Shown: piece by piece, positions 26,704 to 35,199 of the stretch
Position numbering within the stretch: the first letter of the stretch is position 1
Layout of the letters: every line of letters starts with the position of its first letter
Origin: Flavobacterium wongokense
GTDB lineage: Bacteria; Bacteroidota; Bacteroidia; Flavobacteriales; Flavobacteriaceae
Direction of reading: 5' to 3'
Assembly (NCBI RefSeq): GCF_021608265.1
Contig: NZ_JAKIHP010000002.1
Coordinates: 124,001-188,000, forward strand
DNA length: 64,000 bases
Translations under genes and position numbers: made by a program
Notes under the pieces: generated by a model
What the model was told of the DNA's origin: nothing
The model's database searches: none
Seen by the model: the letters and a program-made list of their open reading frames with translations, nothing else

Positions 26704-28872
26704 TTATTTTGCCTGAACATATTCGAGTTCTTCAAGGCTTACCTTAGAAGTAAAAATCCCGTAGTTTACTACAGCTTTATTTTTTTCAATTTTATCGATG
26801 GTTCCAATTGATTTTCCGTCAACCATTCGAACCCTGTCCCCAATTTTCAAGGTGACTTTCGGTTTTTCAGCTTCGGCTTTTTGGGCTTTTATCTTTTTCT
26901 CCTTTTTGGCAACACGGATTTCCTCTACCTTAACCTTAACCTCCTCAATTACCTTTTTCTGGATGATTTCCTTTTGTTTTTTCTCTTGGACTGTTGCTTT
27001 TTTACGTTTGGAATTTTCTATTTCAACCATCTTTAAAAACTCGCCAATTAAGACTTTTTTGTCTTTGTTGTTAAAGTATTTTTCGGAAATGTCATCCACT
27101 TTCTGCCCCATATAAATCAGGCGCTGGTTGGCATCATACAATTCCTGGTAACGCTCGAGTTTCTCCTGTATTTTTGTATTGATGCTTTCCATTTTTTTGC
27201 CTTCTTCACGTGCTTTGGTTTCTTCTTCCTTGAGGTTTAACGAAGTTTTCTCGAGTTTGGAACGCTCTTTCTGAAGCGTGGCAATCGTTTTGTCAAAGCG
27301 TACTTTACCGCCTTCAATCTTCTTTTTCGCGCGATTGATTAGTCCAAATGGGATTCCGTTTTTCTGTGCGACTTCAAAAGTAAACGAACTTCCGGCCTGC
27401 CCAAGGATTAATTTATACATTGGTTCCAATGATTTTTCATCAAAAAGCATATTGGCATTGGATGCAAATGGCAATTCATTGGCCAGCATTTTTAAATTGG
27501 AATAATGCGTAGTTATAATTCCGAATGCCTCCCTATGATAGAATTCTTCCAGGAAAACTTCCGCCAGAGCGCCACCCAATTCGGGATCGGAACCGGTTCC
27601 AAATTCATCAATCAGGAATAAGGTTTTATCATTGCACTTCTTCAAAAAATAATTCATGTTCTTGAGTCGGTAACTATAGGTACTCAAATGATTTTCAATA
27701 GATTGATTGTCACCAATATCAGTTAGAATCCTGTCGAATAAAAAGGTTTTGCTGCGCTCATGAACCGGAATCAGAATACCGCATTGCAGCATCAATTGTA
27801 ATAAACCAACGGTTTTCAACGAGATGGTTTTTCCTCCTGCATTGGGTCCGGAAATCACAATAATCCGGCTCGAATCTTTAAGCTCAATAGTTTGAGGAAA
27901 TGTCTTTTCCTTCTTCAGCAGATTATTCAGATACAAAATAGGATGGAAGGCATCCCTGAAAAAAAGTTCTTTCTTATCTGTGATTGCGGGCAGGATTGCG
28001 TTGATTTTATGGGCATATCTGGCTTTAGCCGCAACTACATCCACATCGCTCAAAAACTCCTGATACAGAAATAATAGTTCCAGATAAGGGCGGATTTCAT
28101 TTGATAATTTTTTCAATATCCTGGTAATTTCCTCACGCTCTTCGTATTCCAGATTACTCAATTCCCTCGAATAGCGAAGCGTTGCTTCAGGTTCGATATA
28201 CGCTATACTTCCTGTTTTGGAGCTTCCCAAAATTGAACCTTTCACTTTTCGTCGGTACATTGCCAAAACAGCCAAAACCCTGCGGTTTTCTACAATGCTT
28301 TCGCGGATTTCGTCAAGGTAACCCAAGGAGTTGTATTGGCTTAATGCCTGTCCGAAACTTTGGTTGACCTTGCCACGAACCAGATTCATCGCACGTCGTG
28401 TTTCGTTTAACTGAGGCGAAGCATTGTCTTTGATTTCGCCATATTTATCAACGATTTCATCTATTTTCTGAATAATGAATTTAGTATATTCAACCTGTGC
28501 TGCTTTTTCGTTCAGCTTTGGATAATAGTCGTGGAATTTTTTAAGGAACAGCAATAAAGCATTTACCGTTTCCGAAAGCGTGGCTATCTTCCTGAAACTA
28601 CCAACTTCCAGAAAGCTATCTTCTATGGCTAGGAATTTCAAATCGTTGGTAAGATTGTCAAATCCGTGGTTGGGTATAGCGTTATTATTGGTAAATGACG
28701 AAAGATATTCAGACGTTTGCAGCAATGAATCCATCAGTGTTTCCTTGTTGCTGAACGGAACAATTTCAAGCGCTTTCTGCTTTCCGATTTCAGTGGTGCA
28801 TTTATCTGAAATGGTTTGTAGAACGGTATTAAATTCTAAATCCTGTAATGTCTTTTTGGTAATTGAAATCAT
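26704..28872 (-). CDS. MutS2-type ATPase lacking a C-terminal Smr domain
   Basis: 722 residues. A MutS core/clamp region (about 1-300) precedes the ATPase domain with Walker A GPNAGGKT near residue 342, Walker B LFLIDEFGTGSDP near 425 and a GIITTHYSNLK sensor region. A long charged coiled coil (about 515-670) follows. The C-terminal 50 residues (LKIGDRVRMVDGKSIGTIDKI) are a small KOW/SH3-like fold. The usual Smr endonuclease domain of MutS2 is absent; an Smr protein is encoded separately at 60913. MutS2 acts on recombination intermediates or collided ribosomes; which applies here is unknown. Confidence 0.88.
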   Translation of the reverse strand: MISITKKTLQDLEFNTVLQTISDKCTTEIGKQKALEIVPFSNKETLMDSLLQTSEYLSSFTNNNAIPNHGFDNLTNDLKFLAIEDSFLEVGSFRKIATLSETVNALLLFLKKFHDYYPKLNEKAAQVEYTKFIIQKIDEIVDKYGEIKDNASPQLNETRRAMNLVRGKVNQSFGQALSQYNSLGYLDEIRESIVENRRVLAVLAMYRRKVKGSILGSSKTGSIAYIEPEATLRYSRELSNLEYEEREEITRILKKLSNEIRPYLELLFLYQEFLSDVDVVAAKARYAHKINAILPAITDKKELFFRDAFHPILYLNNLLKKEKTFPQTIELKDSSRIIVISGPNAGGKTISLKTVGLLQLMLQCGILIPVHERSKTFLFDRILTDIGDNQSIENHLSTYSYRLKNMNYFLKKCNDKTLFLIDEFGTGSDPELGGALAEVFLEEFYHREAFGIITTHYSNLKMLANELPFASNANMLFDEKSLEPMYKLILGQAGSSFTFEVAQKNGIPFGLINRAKKKIEGGKVRFDKTIATLQKERSKLEKTSLNLKEEETKAREEGKKMESINTKIQEKLERYQELYDANQRLIYMGQKVDDISEKYFNNKDKKVLIGEFLKMVEIENSKRKKATVQEKKQKEIIQKKVIEEVKVKVEEIRVAKKEKKIKAQKAEAEKPKVTLKIGDRVRMVDGKSIGTIDKIEKNKAVVNYGIFTSKVSLEELEYVQAK

Positions 28873-28913
28873 AAATGTGGCAAAGGTTCAAAGTTACAAA
28901 GTTTTAAAGTATC

Positions 28914-28921
28914 TATATTTG
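28914..28921 (+). promoter_or_regulatory. Candidate -7 box (TATATTTG) for ung
   Basis: Exact TAnnTTTG match 14 bases before the ung ATG, in the divergent mutS2-ung gap that also holds CAAAGTT-like repeats. Confidence 0.5.
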
Positions 28922-28935
28922 TAAAAAATAATTAA

Positions 28936-29601
28936 ATGGACGTTAAAATACATTCATCCTGGCAAAAGATGCTTTCGGGCGAGTTTGAGAAACCTTACTT
29001 TCAGCACTTAATTTCATTTGTTAAAAATGAATATGTTACGAGAAGGTGTTTTCCAAAAGGAAGCGAAATCTTCGCAGCATTCGACCATTGCCATTTTGAA
29101 GATGTCAAGGTTGTAATTATAGGCCAGGATCCGTATCACGGATTTGGGCAGGCTAACGGTTTGTGTTTTTCGGTGAATGACGGTATTGGTTTTCCTCCAT
29201 CTTTAATCAATATTTTTAAGGAAATTGAAGCTGATCTGAGCAAGCCTTTTCCAAAAACAGGAAACCTCGAGCGCTGGGCAGACCAGGGAGTTTTATTGCT
29301 CAATGCAACGCTGACTGTTAGGGAAAGCGAAGCAGGAAGCCATCAGAATCAGGGTTGGGAAACATTTACCGATGCAGTAATCCAAAAAATCTCAGACGAA
29401 AAACAAAATGTCGTATTCCTTCTTTGGGGCGGATTTGCCAAGAAAAAAGGCGCACGCATTGACCGAAGCAAACACCATGTCTTGGAAACCGGGCATCCTT
29501 CCCCGTTGAGTGCTAACCGCGGTTTGTGGTTTGGCAATAAGCATTTCAGCAAAACCAATGTTTACCTGGAAAGTTTAGGAAAAAAAACGATTGAATGGTA
29601 A
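28936..29601 (+). CDS. ung: Uracil-DNA glycosylase
   Basis: 221 residues, family 1. The water-activating loop is IGQDPYHGFGQANGLCFSV with catalytic D65; LLLNATLTV supplies the uracil-recognising N123; the DNA-intercalation loop is GHPSPLSANRG with H187. It removes uracil from DNA to start base-excision repair. Full length, no oddities. It converges with a lipoprotein gene two bases away with no visible terminator between. Confidence 0.97.
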   Translation: MDVKIHSSWQKMLSGEFEKPYFQHLISFVKNEYVTRRCFPKGSEIFAAFDHCHFEDVKVVIIGQDPYHGFGQANGLCFSVNDGIGFPPSLINIFKEIEADLSKPFPKTGNLERWADQGVLLLNATLTVRESEAGSHQNQGWETFTDAVIQKISDEKQNVVFLLWGGFAKKKGARIDRSKHHVLETGHPSPLSANRGLWFGNKHFSKTNVYLESLGKKTIEW

Positions 29602-29602
29602 G

Positions 29603-30187
29603 CTAGTTTACCGTAAAGTGGTAATAACCTGCAGCGTCAATTCCGGTTACCAATGAATCTATGTTTAAAAACAAACGCGTTGGAGGGCTTATCGAACGTA
29701 TTTCTACACTGTTCAAGGATTCACTGTTGTAGCCATAACTCAAACGATAGGTTCCGGCTGCCAGCAATGGGAATCCCATGCGGTATTCATAAGTTTCGTC
29801 GACATCATTGTATTCACAAATGGCATAAACATACGGGCCACTACTGTAGGCGTTTCCTTTTACGATATCCAATAGGTTTTCATCAAGGCTTACCGTTTCC
29901 CAATCACCTCCGCTGATTTGCTTCTCGATTACATAAGAAAAAGCAAATTCTGTCGCGCCTGTGGTTTCGAAAGCATCCAAAGTCCTTATGCCATCTGGAA
30001 GGTATCTTGAAAAATCTGCACTCAGGTATAATTTTTCTCCAACAGTGTACGTATTAGAATGTGCGTCCATTGCTACCAGATTAGGCACTTCAGCATAAAC
30101 GTTGTTATAAAAACCATCGTCGTTGGTGTCACAATCAGCAAATAAAAATGCAACTGCAATCAGGGCTATATAATGTAATTTTTTCAT
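29603..30187 (-). CDS. Hypothetical lipoprotein
   Basis: 194 residues. Lipoprotein signal MKKLHYIALIAVAFLFADCD with Cys at 19, followed by an Asp/Asn-rich start (TNDDGFYNN). The rest looks beta-rich (YTVGEKLYLSADFSRYLPDG, YVYAICEYNDVDETYEYRMGFPLL), resembling an Ig-like or jelly-roll module, ending YYHFTVN. No domain recognised. It lies 11 bases after the beta-barrel gene at 30199 and probably shares an operon with it. Confidence 0.82.
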   Translation of the reverse strand: MKKLHYIALIAVAFLFADCDTNDDGFYNNVYAEVPNLVAMDAHSNTYTVGEKLYLSADFSRYLPDGIRTLDAFETTGATEFAFSYVIEKQISGGDWETVSLDENLLDIVKGNAYSSGPYVYAICEYNDVDETYEYRMGFPLLAAGTYRLSYGYNSESLNSVEIRSISPPTRLFLNIDSLVTGIDAAGYYHFTVN

Positions 30188-30198
30188 CTTTATCTGTA

Positions 30199-30777
30199 TT
30201 AAAATCGGTAACCTAAATTTAAGCCAACCCTTGAAATCACGTCAGGGCTTTTATCACGATTGGTAAGGTTGGAACCAAATCCAACAATGAATTCCAAAGC
30301 GATACTGTCCTTGAAATACATCTTGTAACCCAAACTTCCTCCAAGTCCAAAATCGGTATATTTTGATTTTTTTGTAGTGTAATAATCATTCCCGACTTCA
30401 TCGGTCAAACGTATGATTTCCTTGTAATCACCGCCATTATAGGAACCAAAGACTTCGGCAAAATAATAGCGCGATTTGCTTTTGGAAAGCGCATACCTCA
30501 AATACGGATTGAATTCAAACTTAGGGACATTGTTTCGGTACCCTTTGTCAAAATCATCGTTGAGTTTATTGCTGTTGGAAAAGTTCACATTGAAACCGGT
30601 TGACCAATCCTTTCCGAAGAAACGCTCGTAACTCAAACTCGCTTTTGCATATACTATGGCAGACAAAACGTCTACACGGAATTCGTTCTTTTTATTGGCA
30701 AGTACCGTATTTTCTGCACCTTCTTGTGCGAGCAAAGCCAGTGGCAACAAGAGCATTAGGCAAAATAGCTTTTTCAT
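30199..30777 (-). CDS. Outer membrane beta-barrel protein
   Basis: 192 residues. Signal peptide MKKLFCLMLLLPLALLAQ. Alternating strands follow (FRVDVLSAIVYAKASLSYERFF, STGFNVNFSNSNKL, FEFNPYLRYALSK, YYFAEVFGSYNGG, LGGSLGYKMYF), ending VGLNLGYRF with the C-terminal aromatic expected of outer membrane barrels. DUF3575-like. Operon partner of the lipoprotein gene downstream; together they may form a surface lipoprotein-barrel pair, but this is only positional. Confidence 0.83.
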   Translation of the reverse strand: MKKLFCLMLLLPLALLAQEGAENTVLANKKNEFRVDVLSAIVYAKASLSYERFFGKDWSTGFNVNFSNSNKLNDDFDKGYRNNVPKFEFNPYLRYALSKSKSRYYFAEVFGSYNGGDYKEIIRLTDEVGNDYYTTKKSKYTDFGLGGSLGYKMYFKDSIALEFIVGFGSNLTNRDKSPDVISRVGLNLGYRF

Positions 30778-30871
30778 TATAGGATGTTTTATTGAAAACG
30801 AATATAGTAAATAAAATGGCGATTAGCAGATTCCCAATTATGAATTATGAACGAGTTATTAACCCGAAATT

Positions 30872-31804
30872 CTAATCTAAAGTCAATGCTCCGAGGATTT
30901 CCTCATTCATAAAAGGGCCTCCGGGATATTTGGCAGTATAATCTAAATTAAGCCAAACATTCCCGCGTTCATCAATGTGGTAATTGATGGGTTTGTTTTT
31001 ACTTTCCTTTACAAATAAAACCTTTTTGATGGCGTAGTTGATGTGCTCCAAATCCTTTTTGGTTCCAATGAGCAGCTCAGGGTAAATATGCCCTTTGGTA
31101 TGGATCAATCGGGTAGTGCCGCCAATCGATTTAATACAGGCCGCCATGAAGACCGAATGGTCATCACAATCGCCCGAAAGATATTGTAATGACTCTGTGG
31201 CTTTGGCAATATAATCATGTCCTTTTGGGTCGCTGACGTAATTCCAACGGCTGTTGATTTCCTTAAAAATGGCAAACGACTGAATGATAATATAATAATC
31301 ATAGTAGCCTTTAACATCCTTAAAATTCTTGTTGATTGCCATGATCGCAAAGTTTCGGATTTTAGGATTTTGGTATTCTACTGCATCCAGGATTTTGGAT
31401 TTATTTGGAAACGGAAGCAGTTTGGTGATGATAATATCCTGCGGATAAGGATTCTCATCCATGGTGTACATCATTGAACGGTAATCCTCAAACACTCTTT
31501 GAAAGCTATATTTCCCGGAAACTGTCCCAAAAAGAAGAAAGAGCAGATACAATATCACCGATATCAAAGTTACCCTTCTCATGGCTCTTAAAATGAGTTG
31601 GATTGCAACAAGAATAACGATAAACATCAAAACCCTATCGGCATAATGTGCCCACTCGAGCAAAATAAGGTTGTGGTGCAGGATAATAAAAATAGGAATG
31701 GTTATCAGGATGTTTAGGATGAAAATGATAATCATGTCCCATGGACTTTTTATCCTGAATTTTTCCCTAAGTTGTTGATAAGTAAGATTCCCAATTTTTA
31801 TCAT
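30872..31804 (-). CDS. Membrane-anchored transglutaminase-like protein
   Basis: 310 residues. Three hydrophobic helices at about 23-45, 55-74 and 77-95, then a periplasmic or cytosolic transglutaminase-core domain with the triad C213 (YLSGDCDDHSVFMA), H239 (THTKGHIYPE-like HTKGHIYPELL) and an Asp in VWLNLDYTAKY near residue 289. The catalytic motif spacing is intact, so it may be a protease or acyltransferase. It is the last gene of a minus-strand run (GNAT, GNAT, substrate-binding protein), 17 bases downstream. Substrate unknown. Confidence 0.85.
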   Translation of the reverse strand: MIKIGNLTYQQLREKFRIKSPWDMIIIFILNILITIPIFIILHHNLILLEWAHYADRVLMFIVILVAIQLILRAMRRVTLISVILYLLFLLFGTVSGKYSFQRVFEDYRSMMYTMDENPYPQDIIITKLLPFPNKSKILDAVEYQNPKIRNFAIMAINKNFKDVKGYYDYYIIIQSFAIFKEINSRWNYVSDPKGHDYIAKATESLQYLSGDCDDHSVFMAACIKSIGGTTRLIHTKGHIYPELLIGTKKDLEHINYAIKKVLFVKESKNKPINYHIDERGNVWLNLDYTAKYPGGPFMNEEILGALTLD

Positions 31805-31821
31805 ATTGCCTTTGGCAAAAG

Positions 31822-32673
31822 CTAAACGGCTTTTACTATTTCAGCAAAAGTACCCTTTTTATCGATTATTTTGAGGTCAAACAATTGATTTTGGATATTG
31901 TTTAACACTTTTTCTTCCAATGGTTTTTGCGACCATTTGGTAAGTTGGAGCCATTGCTGAATATCCTCCAATTTCTGATTGAATCTTGAAGCTAAAGTCC
32001 GGTCAATGCTTGGAATCTCTTTGAATTCCTGCGTTGTGTGGTTTATGGTTTCCAAAATGAGCGCCACCGATTGTTTGTTGTTTTGCAGGAATTCGTTCCT
32101 AACGACAATTACAAAGCTGGGCCATGGCGTAGGGCAGTCGGCAACACGGCGGAAGATTCCTTTGTCAACCAATGGTTTGGTCATAAAACGTTCCCACATA
32201 AAATAATCGGCAGAACCATTTGTCAGCGATTCTACAGCGCCGTCAATGGTGTTTACAATTTCAAACTGCAGGTTTTCGGCATCCCAATTTTGGTTTTGTG
32301 CATTGACATACGCCATTAAATGGGAACCCGAGCCATAACGTGAAATAGCCACTTTTGTGTTTTCCAAATCATTCAGCGAATTGTATTTTGAATTCGCACC
32401 AACATGGATTCCCCAAATCAACGGACTTTCAACATACACCTGAACAATTGAACAATCGTTTCCTGCAATAATATCCTTTACAATGCCTTCTGTCAGGATG
32501 ACAGCCATATCGGTTTCGCCATCACGCAGCATTTGGCACATTTTGCCTGTTCCTTCAGGAATATCAGTCCATTGCAAATCAATTCCAATTTCCTCAAACT
32601 CGCCGTTTTCAACGCACAATTGCCAAGGCAGGTTAAAATGTTCGGGAACGCCTGCTATTTTTATGGTTTTCAT
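31822..32673 (-). CDS. Orphan periplasmic-binding-protein-fold protein (NMT1/THI5-like), no signal peptide
   Basis: 283 residues. MKTIKIAGVPEHFNLPWQLC, DMAVILTEGIVKDII, VAISRYGSGSHLMAY and ADYFMWERFMTKPLVD match type II substrate-binding proteins of the NMT1/THI5/TauA group, with the usual two-lobe pattern. There is no signal peptide or lipobox, and no permease or ATPase gene nearby, so it probably stays in the cytosol as a sensor or enzyme. Its ATG overlaps the TGA of the upstream GNAT (ATGA), implying coupled translation. Confidence 0.8.
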   Translation of the reverse strand: MKTIKIAGVPEHFNLPWQLCVENGEFEEIGIDLQWTDIPEGTGKMCQMLRDGETDMAVILTEGIVKDIIAGNDCSIVQVYVESPLIWGIHVGANSKYNSLNDLENTKVAISRYGSGSHLMAYVNAQNQNWDAENLQFEIVNTIDGAVESLTNGSADYFMWERFMTKPLVDKGIFRRVADCPTPWPSFVIVVRNEFLQNNKQSVALILETINHTTQEFKEIPSIDRTLASRFNQKLEDIQQWLQLTKWSQKPLEEKVLNNIQNQLFDLKIIDKKGTFAEIVKAV

Positions 32674-33197
32674 TGTAATTTATTTTTTAATTCATACCAA
32701 TAACACGGAATGCCTTGGTGTGAGTATTGTTCTTTTTGCTGCAGCCCAATTTTCTTCAGTATTGTATTGGAGCCAATATTATCAATATGTGCCGACGCAT
32801 ATATTGTTGTAATTTTCATTTCATTGAAAGCGTAAACGAGCCAGGCTTTTGCACCTTCAGAAGCATACCCTTTTCCCCAAAACTCTTTCCTTAACCGATA
32901 GCCAATGTCATAAAAATTGATATGGCTGTTTTCTTCTTCTGTAATGAATTTCAAGCCAATCCAGCCTATGACTTCTTTGGTCTCTTTAATCTCAGTGATG
33001 AAACGGCCAATGCCATTCTGAGTATATTGATTTTGGATGCTTTTGATATAATCGTGAACCTGCTCGATTTCAGTCAACGGATTGTTTCCAAGGAATTCAT
33101 GAACCTTTGGATTGCTGTCCATGGCAAACAAGGCATCGGCGTCTGAAAACTTAAAAGGACGCATAATCAGCCGCTCTGTTTCGAGAATGAGATTCAT
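32670..33197 (-). CDS. GNAT family N-acetyltransferase (RimJ/RimL type)
   Basis: 175 residues: MNLILETERLIMRPFKFSDA start, GYRLRKEFWGKGYASEGAKAW (about 89-110, the acetyl-CoA pyrophosphate loop region) and NTILKKIGLQQ near 150. RimJ/RimL-like acetyltransferase 3 family. It is a paralogue of the upstream gene with the same length and same start motif, and the two are directly adjacent. Target unknown, possibly a ribosomal protein N-terminus or small amine. Confidence 0.9.
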   Translation of the reverse strand: MNLILETERLIMRPFKFSDADALFAMDSNPKVHEFLGNNPLTEIEQVHDYIKSIQNQYTQNGIGRFITEIKETKEVIGWIGLKFITEEENSHINFYDIGYRLRKEFWGKGYASEGAKAWLVYAFNEMKITTIYASAHIDNIGSNTILKKIGLQQKEQYSHQGIPCYWYELKNKLQ

Positions 33198-33725
33198 TTA
33201 TTTTAAATTGTGTTTTTCAATTTTATACCAATTGTGTGGCTCATTGTTGGCCATATATTCATTCGTGAATTCAAAGCCCAACTTCTGTAAAACCTTGTTG
33301 GAACCAATATTGTCTTTTACCGCACACGCATGGATGACCGATAATTTCATTTCGTTAAATCCGTATTTGAGCCAGGCTTGAGCTGCTTCGGTGGCAAAAC
33401 CTTGGTGCCAGTGTTCTTCAGCAAAACGGTATCCCAAATCATAAACATTTTCATACCCATTCTCTGCGTTGGCGCGAAGTTTCAAGCCCGAAAAACCTAT
33501 CAGATTATTGGTGTTTTTCAAAACGACTGCGAATCTTCCGATGCCGTTTTTTTGATATTCGTTGATGATTTTCCGGATGTATGCTTCGGCTTCACCTCTT
33601 GTTTTGAGCGGAATCCGAAGGTATTTGCTGACATTCGGATTGTCATTCATAGCAAAGAAACCGTCAACATCGGAAAGTTCCAATGGGCGAAGGATTAATC
33701 GTTCGGTTTCAAGGATTAGGTTCAT
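33198..33725 (-). CDS. GNAT family N-acetyltransferase, tandem paralogue
   Basis: 175 residues from the ATG at 33725 (MNLILETERLILRPLELSDV), which matches the start and length of its neighbour; the frame is open upstream to 33776, but that N-terminal extension is unlike the paralogue. The acetyl-CoA motif is GYRFAEEHWHQGFATEAAQAW, followed by NKVLQKLGFE. First gene of a compact minus-strand run of four. Function unknown beyond acyl transfer. Confidence 0.88.
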   Translation of the reverse strand: MNLILETERLILRPLELSDVDGFFAMNDNPNVSKYLRIPLKTRGEAEAYIRKIINEYQKNGIGRFAVVLKNTNNLIGFSGLKLRANAENGYENVYDLGYRFAEEHWHQGFATEAAQAWLKYGFNEMKLSVIHACAVKDNIGSNKVLQKLGFEFTNEYMANNEPHNWYKIEKHNLK

Positions 33726-33808
33726 TTTAAACTGTTTTCTAGCCCGGATTGCAACGGCATCCTTTTGCTTTAGCAAAAGATATAGTGGAAAGCCGGATTA
33801 GCTCCTAA

Positions 33809-34675
33809 TTACTCAACAAATTTCCCCAAAGTATACTGAATCAAAGCGTCAACTGCTTTGTATGGATCGGCGCTAAAGGTTCCGTTGGCGCGGTTTGCGA
33901 TGATGGCGTTAAGCGACAAACAGTTGTGTCCCAAAAGTTTACCTAAGCCATATATAGCCGAAGTTTCCATTTCAAGATTTGCCATTCGGGTTTCTCCGAA
34001 TTTGAAGTTATCCATTTTTCCATTCAGTTCCGGATCTTGAATATCCAAACGCAAAACACGTCCTTGTGGACCGTAAAAACCTCCGGCAGTTCCTGTGATT
34101 CCTTTGTGGATTTGGTCGCTGTCGAATTTGTTTTTCATTGTTTCAGAACAGGCAAAGATGTAAGGCGTTCCTTTTTTCAAATCCCAGTTGGTGTGTTTGA
34201 TGAAGGCCTTTTCCATGTCTTTTTCAACGATGTCCTCAATAAGGTACGAGCGCATCATATTGTCAAGGCCCAATCCGAATTCGCCCATTACAAAGCTGTC
34301 AACCGGAATGTCCTTCTGCAACGAGCCTGAAGTTCCGATACGGACAATGTTAAGCGATGTCAGCTCTTTTTTTGGTTTACGCGTTTCCAAATCGATGTTT
34401 ACCAAAGCATCCAATTCGTTCATCGTGATGTCGATGTTGTCCGGGCCAATTCCGGTTGACATTACGGTAATCCTTTTGCCTTTGTAGGTTCCGGTTTGGG
34501 TTTTGAATTCGCGTTTTTGGGTTGAAAATTCGATATTGTCAAAAAACTGCGTAATTTTTTCCACACGGTTTTGATCACCAACAAAGATGATGTCGTGTGC
34601 GATATGTTCTGGTTTCAGGTTTAGGTGATAAACACTTCCGTCTGGGTTTAATATTAATTCTGATGATTTAATCAT
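33809..34675 (-). CDS. Nucleoside phosphorylase (PNP/UDP family)
   Basis: 288 residues. HDIIFVGDQNRVEKI (near 27-41, phosphate-binding start), VMSTGIGPDNIDI, IVRIGTSGSLQ and FGETRMANLEMETSAIYGLG (about 226-245, the Met-Glu-Thr/Ser pocket) identify the uridine/purine phosphorylase fold. It should split a nucleoside with phosphate into base and ribose-1-phosphate; the sequence resembles the uridine phosphorylase branch more than purine, but specificity is not certain. No signal peptide; single gene with its own leader, followed by a REP-like repeat upstream of it on the plus strand. Confidence 0.88.
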   Translation of the reverse strand: MIKSSELILNPDGSVYHLNLKPEHIAHDIIFVGDQNRVEKITQFFDNIEFSTQKREFKTQTGTYKGKRITVMSTGIGPDNIDITMNELDALVNIDLETRKPKKELTSLNIVRIGTSGSLQKDIPVDSFVMGEFGLGLDNMMRSYLIEDIVEKDMEKAFIKHTNWDLKKGTPYIFACSETMKNKFDSDQIHKGITGTAGGFYGPQGRVLRLDIQDPELNGKMDNFKFGETRMANLEMETSAIYGLGKLLGHNCLSLNAIIANRANGTFSADPYKAVDALIQYTLGKFVE

Positions 34676-34713
34676 GGTTGGTTTTATTCGTTAATGTGGT
34701 TATTTGTTTTTTC

Positions 34714-34780
34714 TGTCATTCCCGCGAAAGCGGGAATCTATTTTATTTATTTGTGGATTCCCGCCTTCGCGGGAATGACA
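34714..34780. repeat. REP-like nested palindromic repeat
   Basis: TGTCATTCCCGCGAAAGCGG begins a 67-base element whose two GC-rich hairpins (CCCGCGAAAGCGGG and CCCGCCTTCGCGGG) are inverted with respect to each other, so the whole folds as one long inverted repeat joined by an A/T-rich centre. This is the widespread CATTCCCGCGAAAGCGGGAATC type. GC content stands out from the surrounding DNA. It lies in the gap between the phosphorylase and SUI1 genes, both minus strand. Confidence 0.92.
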
Positions 34781-34786
34781 AAAGGT

Positions 34787-35119
34787 TTATCCGCCGACAC
34801 GTTTGACTTTGAAGCCTTTGTCCTTAAGCAGGTTCATGATCTTGTCGCGATAATCGCCCTGTATGATGATGGAGCTGCCCTTAAAAGTTCCGCCTACGCT
34901 GAGTTTGGTTTTTAATTCCTTTGCCAAAACCTTGAAATCCTCATCGCTGCCTTCATAGCCTTCAATGATGGTGGTGGCTTTGCCTTTTCGCTTTTCGTAT
35001 TTGCAGATCATGGGTTCCTTTTGAATGAAAAGAACGTGGTCCTGTTCTTCAACAGCTTCAGGTTCGTTTGAAGGTTCGTGGTCTGGGAATAGTTTCTTTA
35101 ATTGTTCCTGTAAATCCAT
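34787..35119 (-). CDS. SUI1/eIF1-like translation factor (YciH family)
   Basis: 110 residues. An acidic N-terminal tail (about 1-40) precedes the SUI1 domain: RKGKATTIIEGYEGSDEDFK, LKTKLSVGGTFKG, SIIIQGDYRDKIMNLLKDKG, KVKRVGG. The KLSVGGTxK..-IxxQGD pattern is diagnostic. Bacterial SUI1 homologues influence start-codon choice, but their role in Bacteroidota is not established. Monocistronic by position. Confidence 0.93.
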   Translation of the reverse strand: MDLQEQLKKLFPDHEPSNEPEAVEEQDHVLFIQKEPMICKYEKRKGKATTIIEGYEGSDEDFKVLAKELKTKLSVGGTFKGSSIIIQGDYRDKIMNLLKDKGFKVKRVGG

Positions 35120-35199
35120 AGTTTAAAAAATACAAAAAGTAAAAATCCAAATCCCGACGCAAATCGAGATTTGGAAATTACTAATTCAAAGATATAGAT

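Noticed and set aside
26704-28872. MutS2 as a truncated pseudogene
   Set aside because: The frame is intact, ends in a folded KOW-like segment, and I recall MutS2 proteins of this length in other flavobacteria, so lack of Smr looks like a lineage feature.
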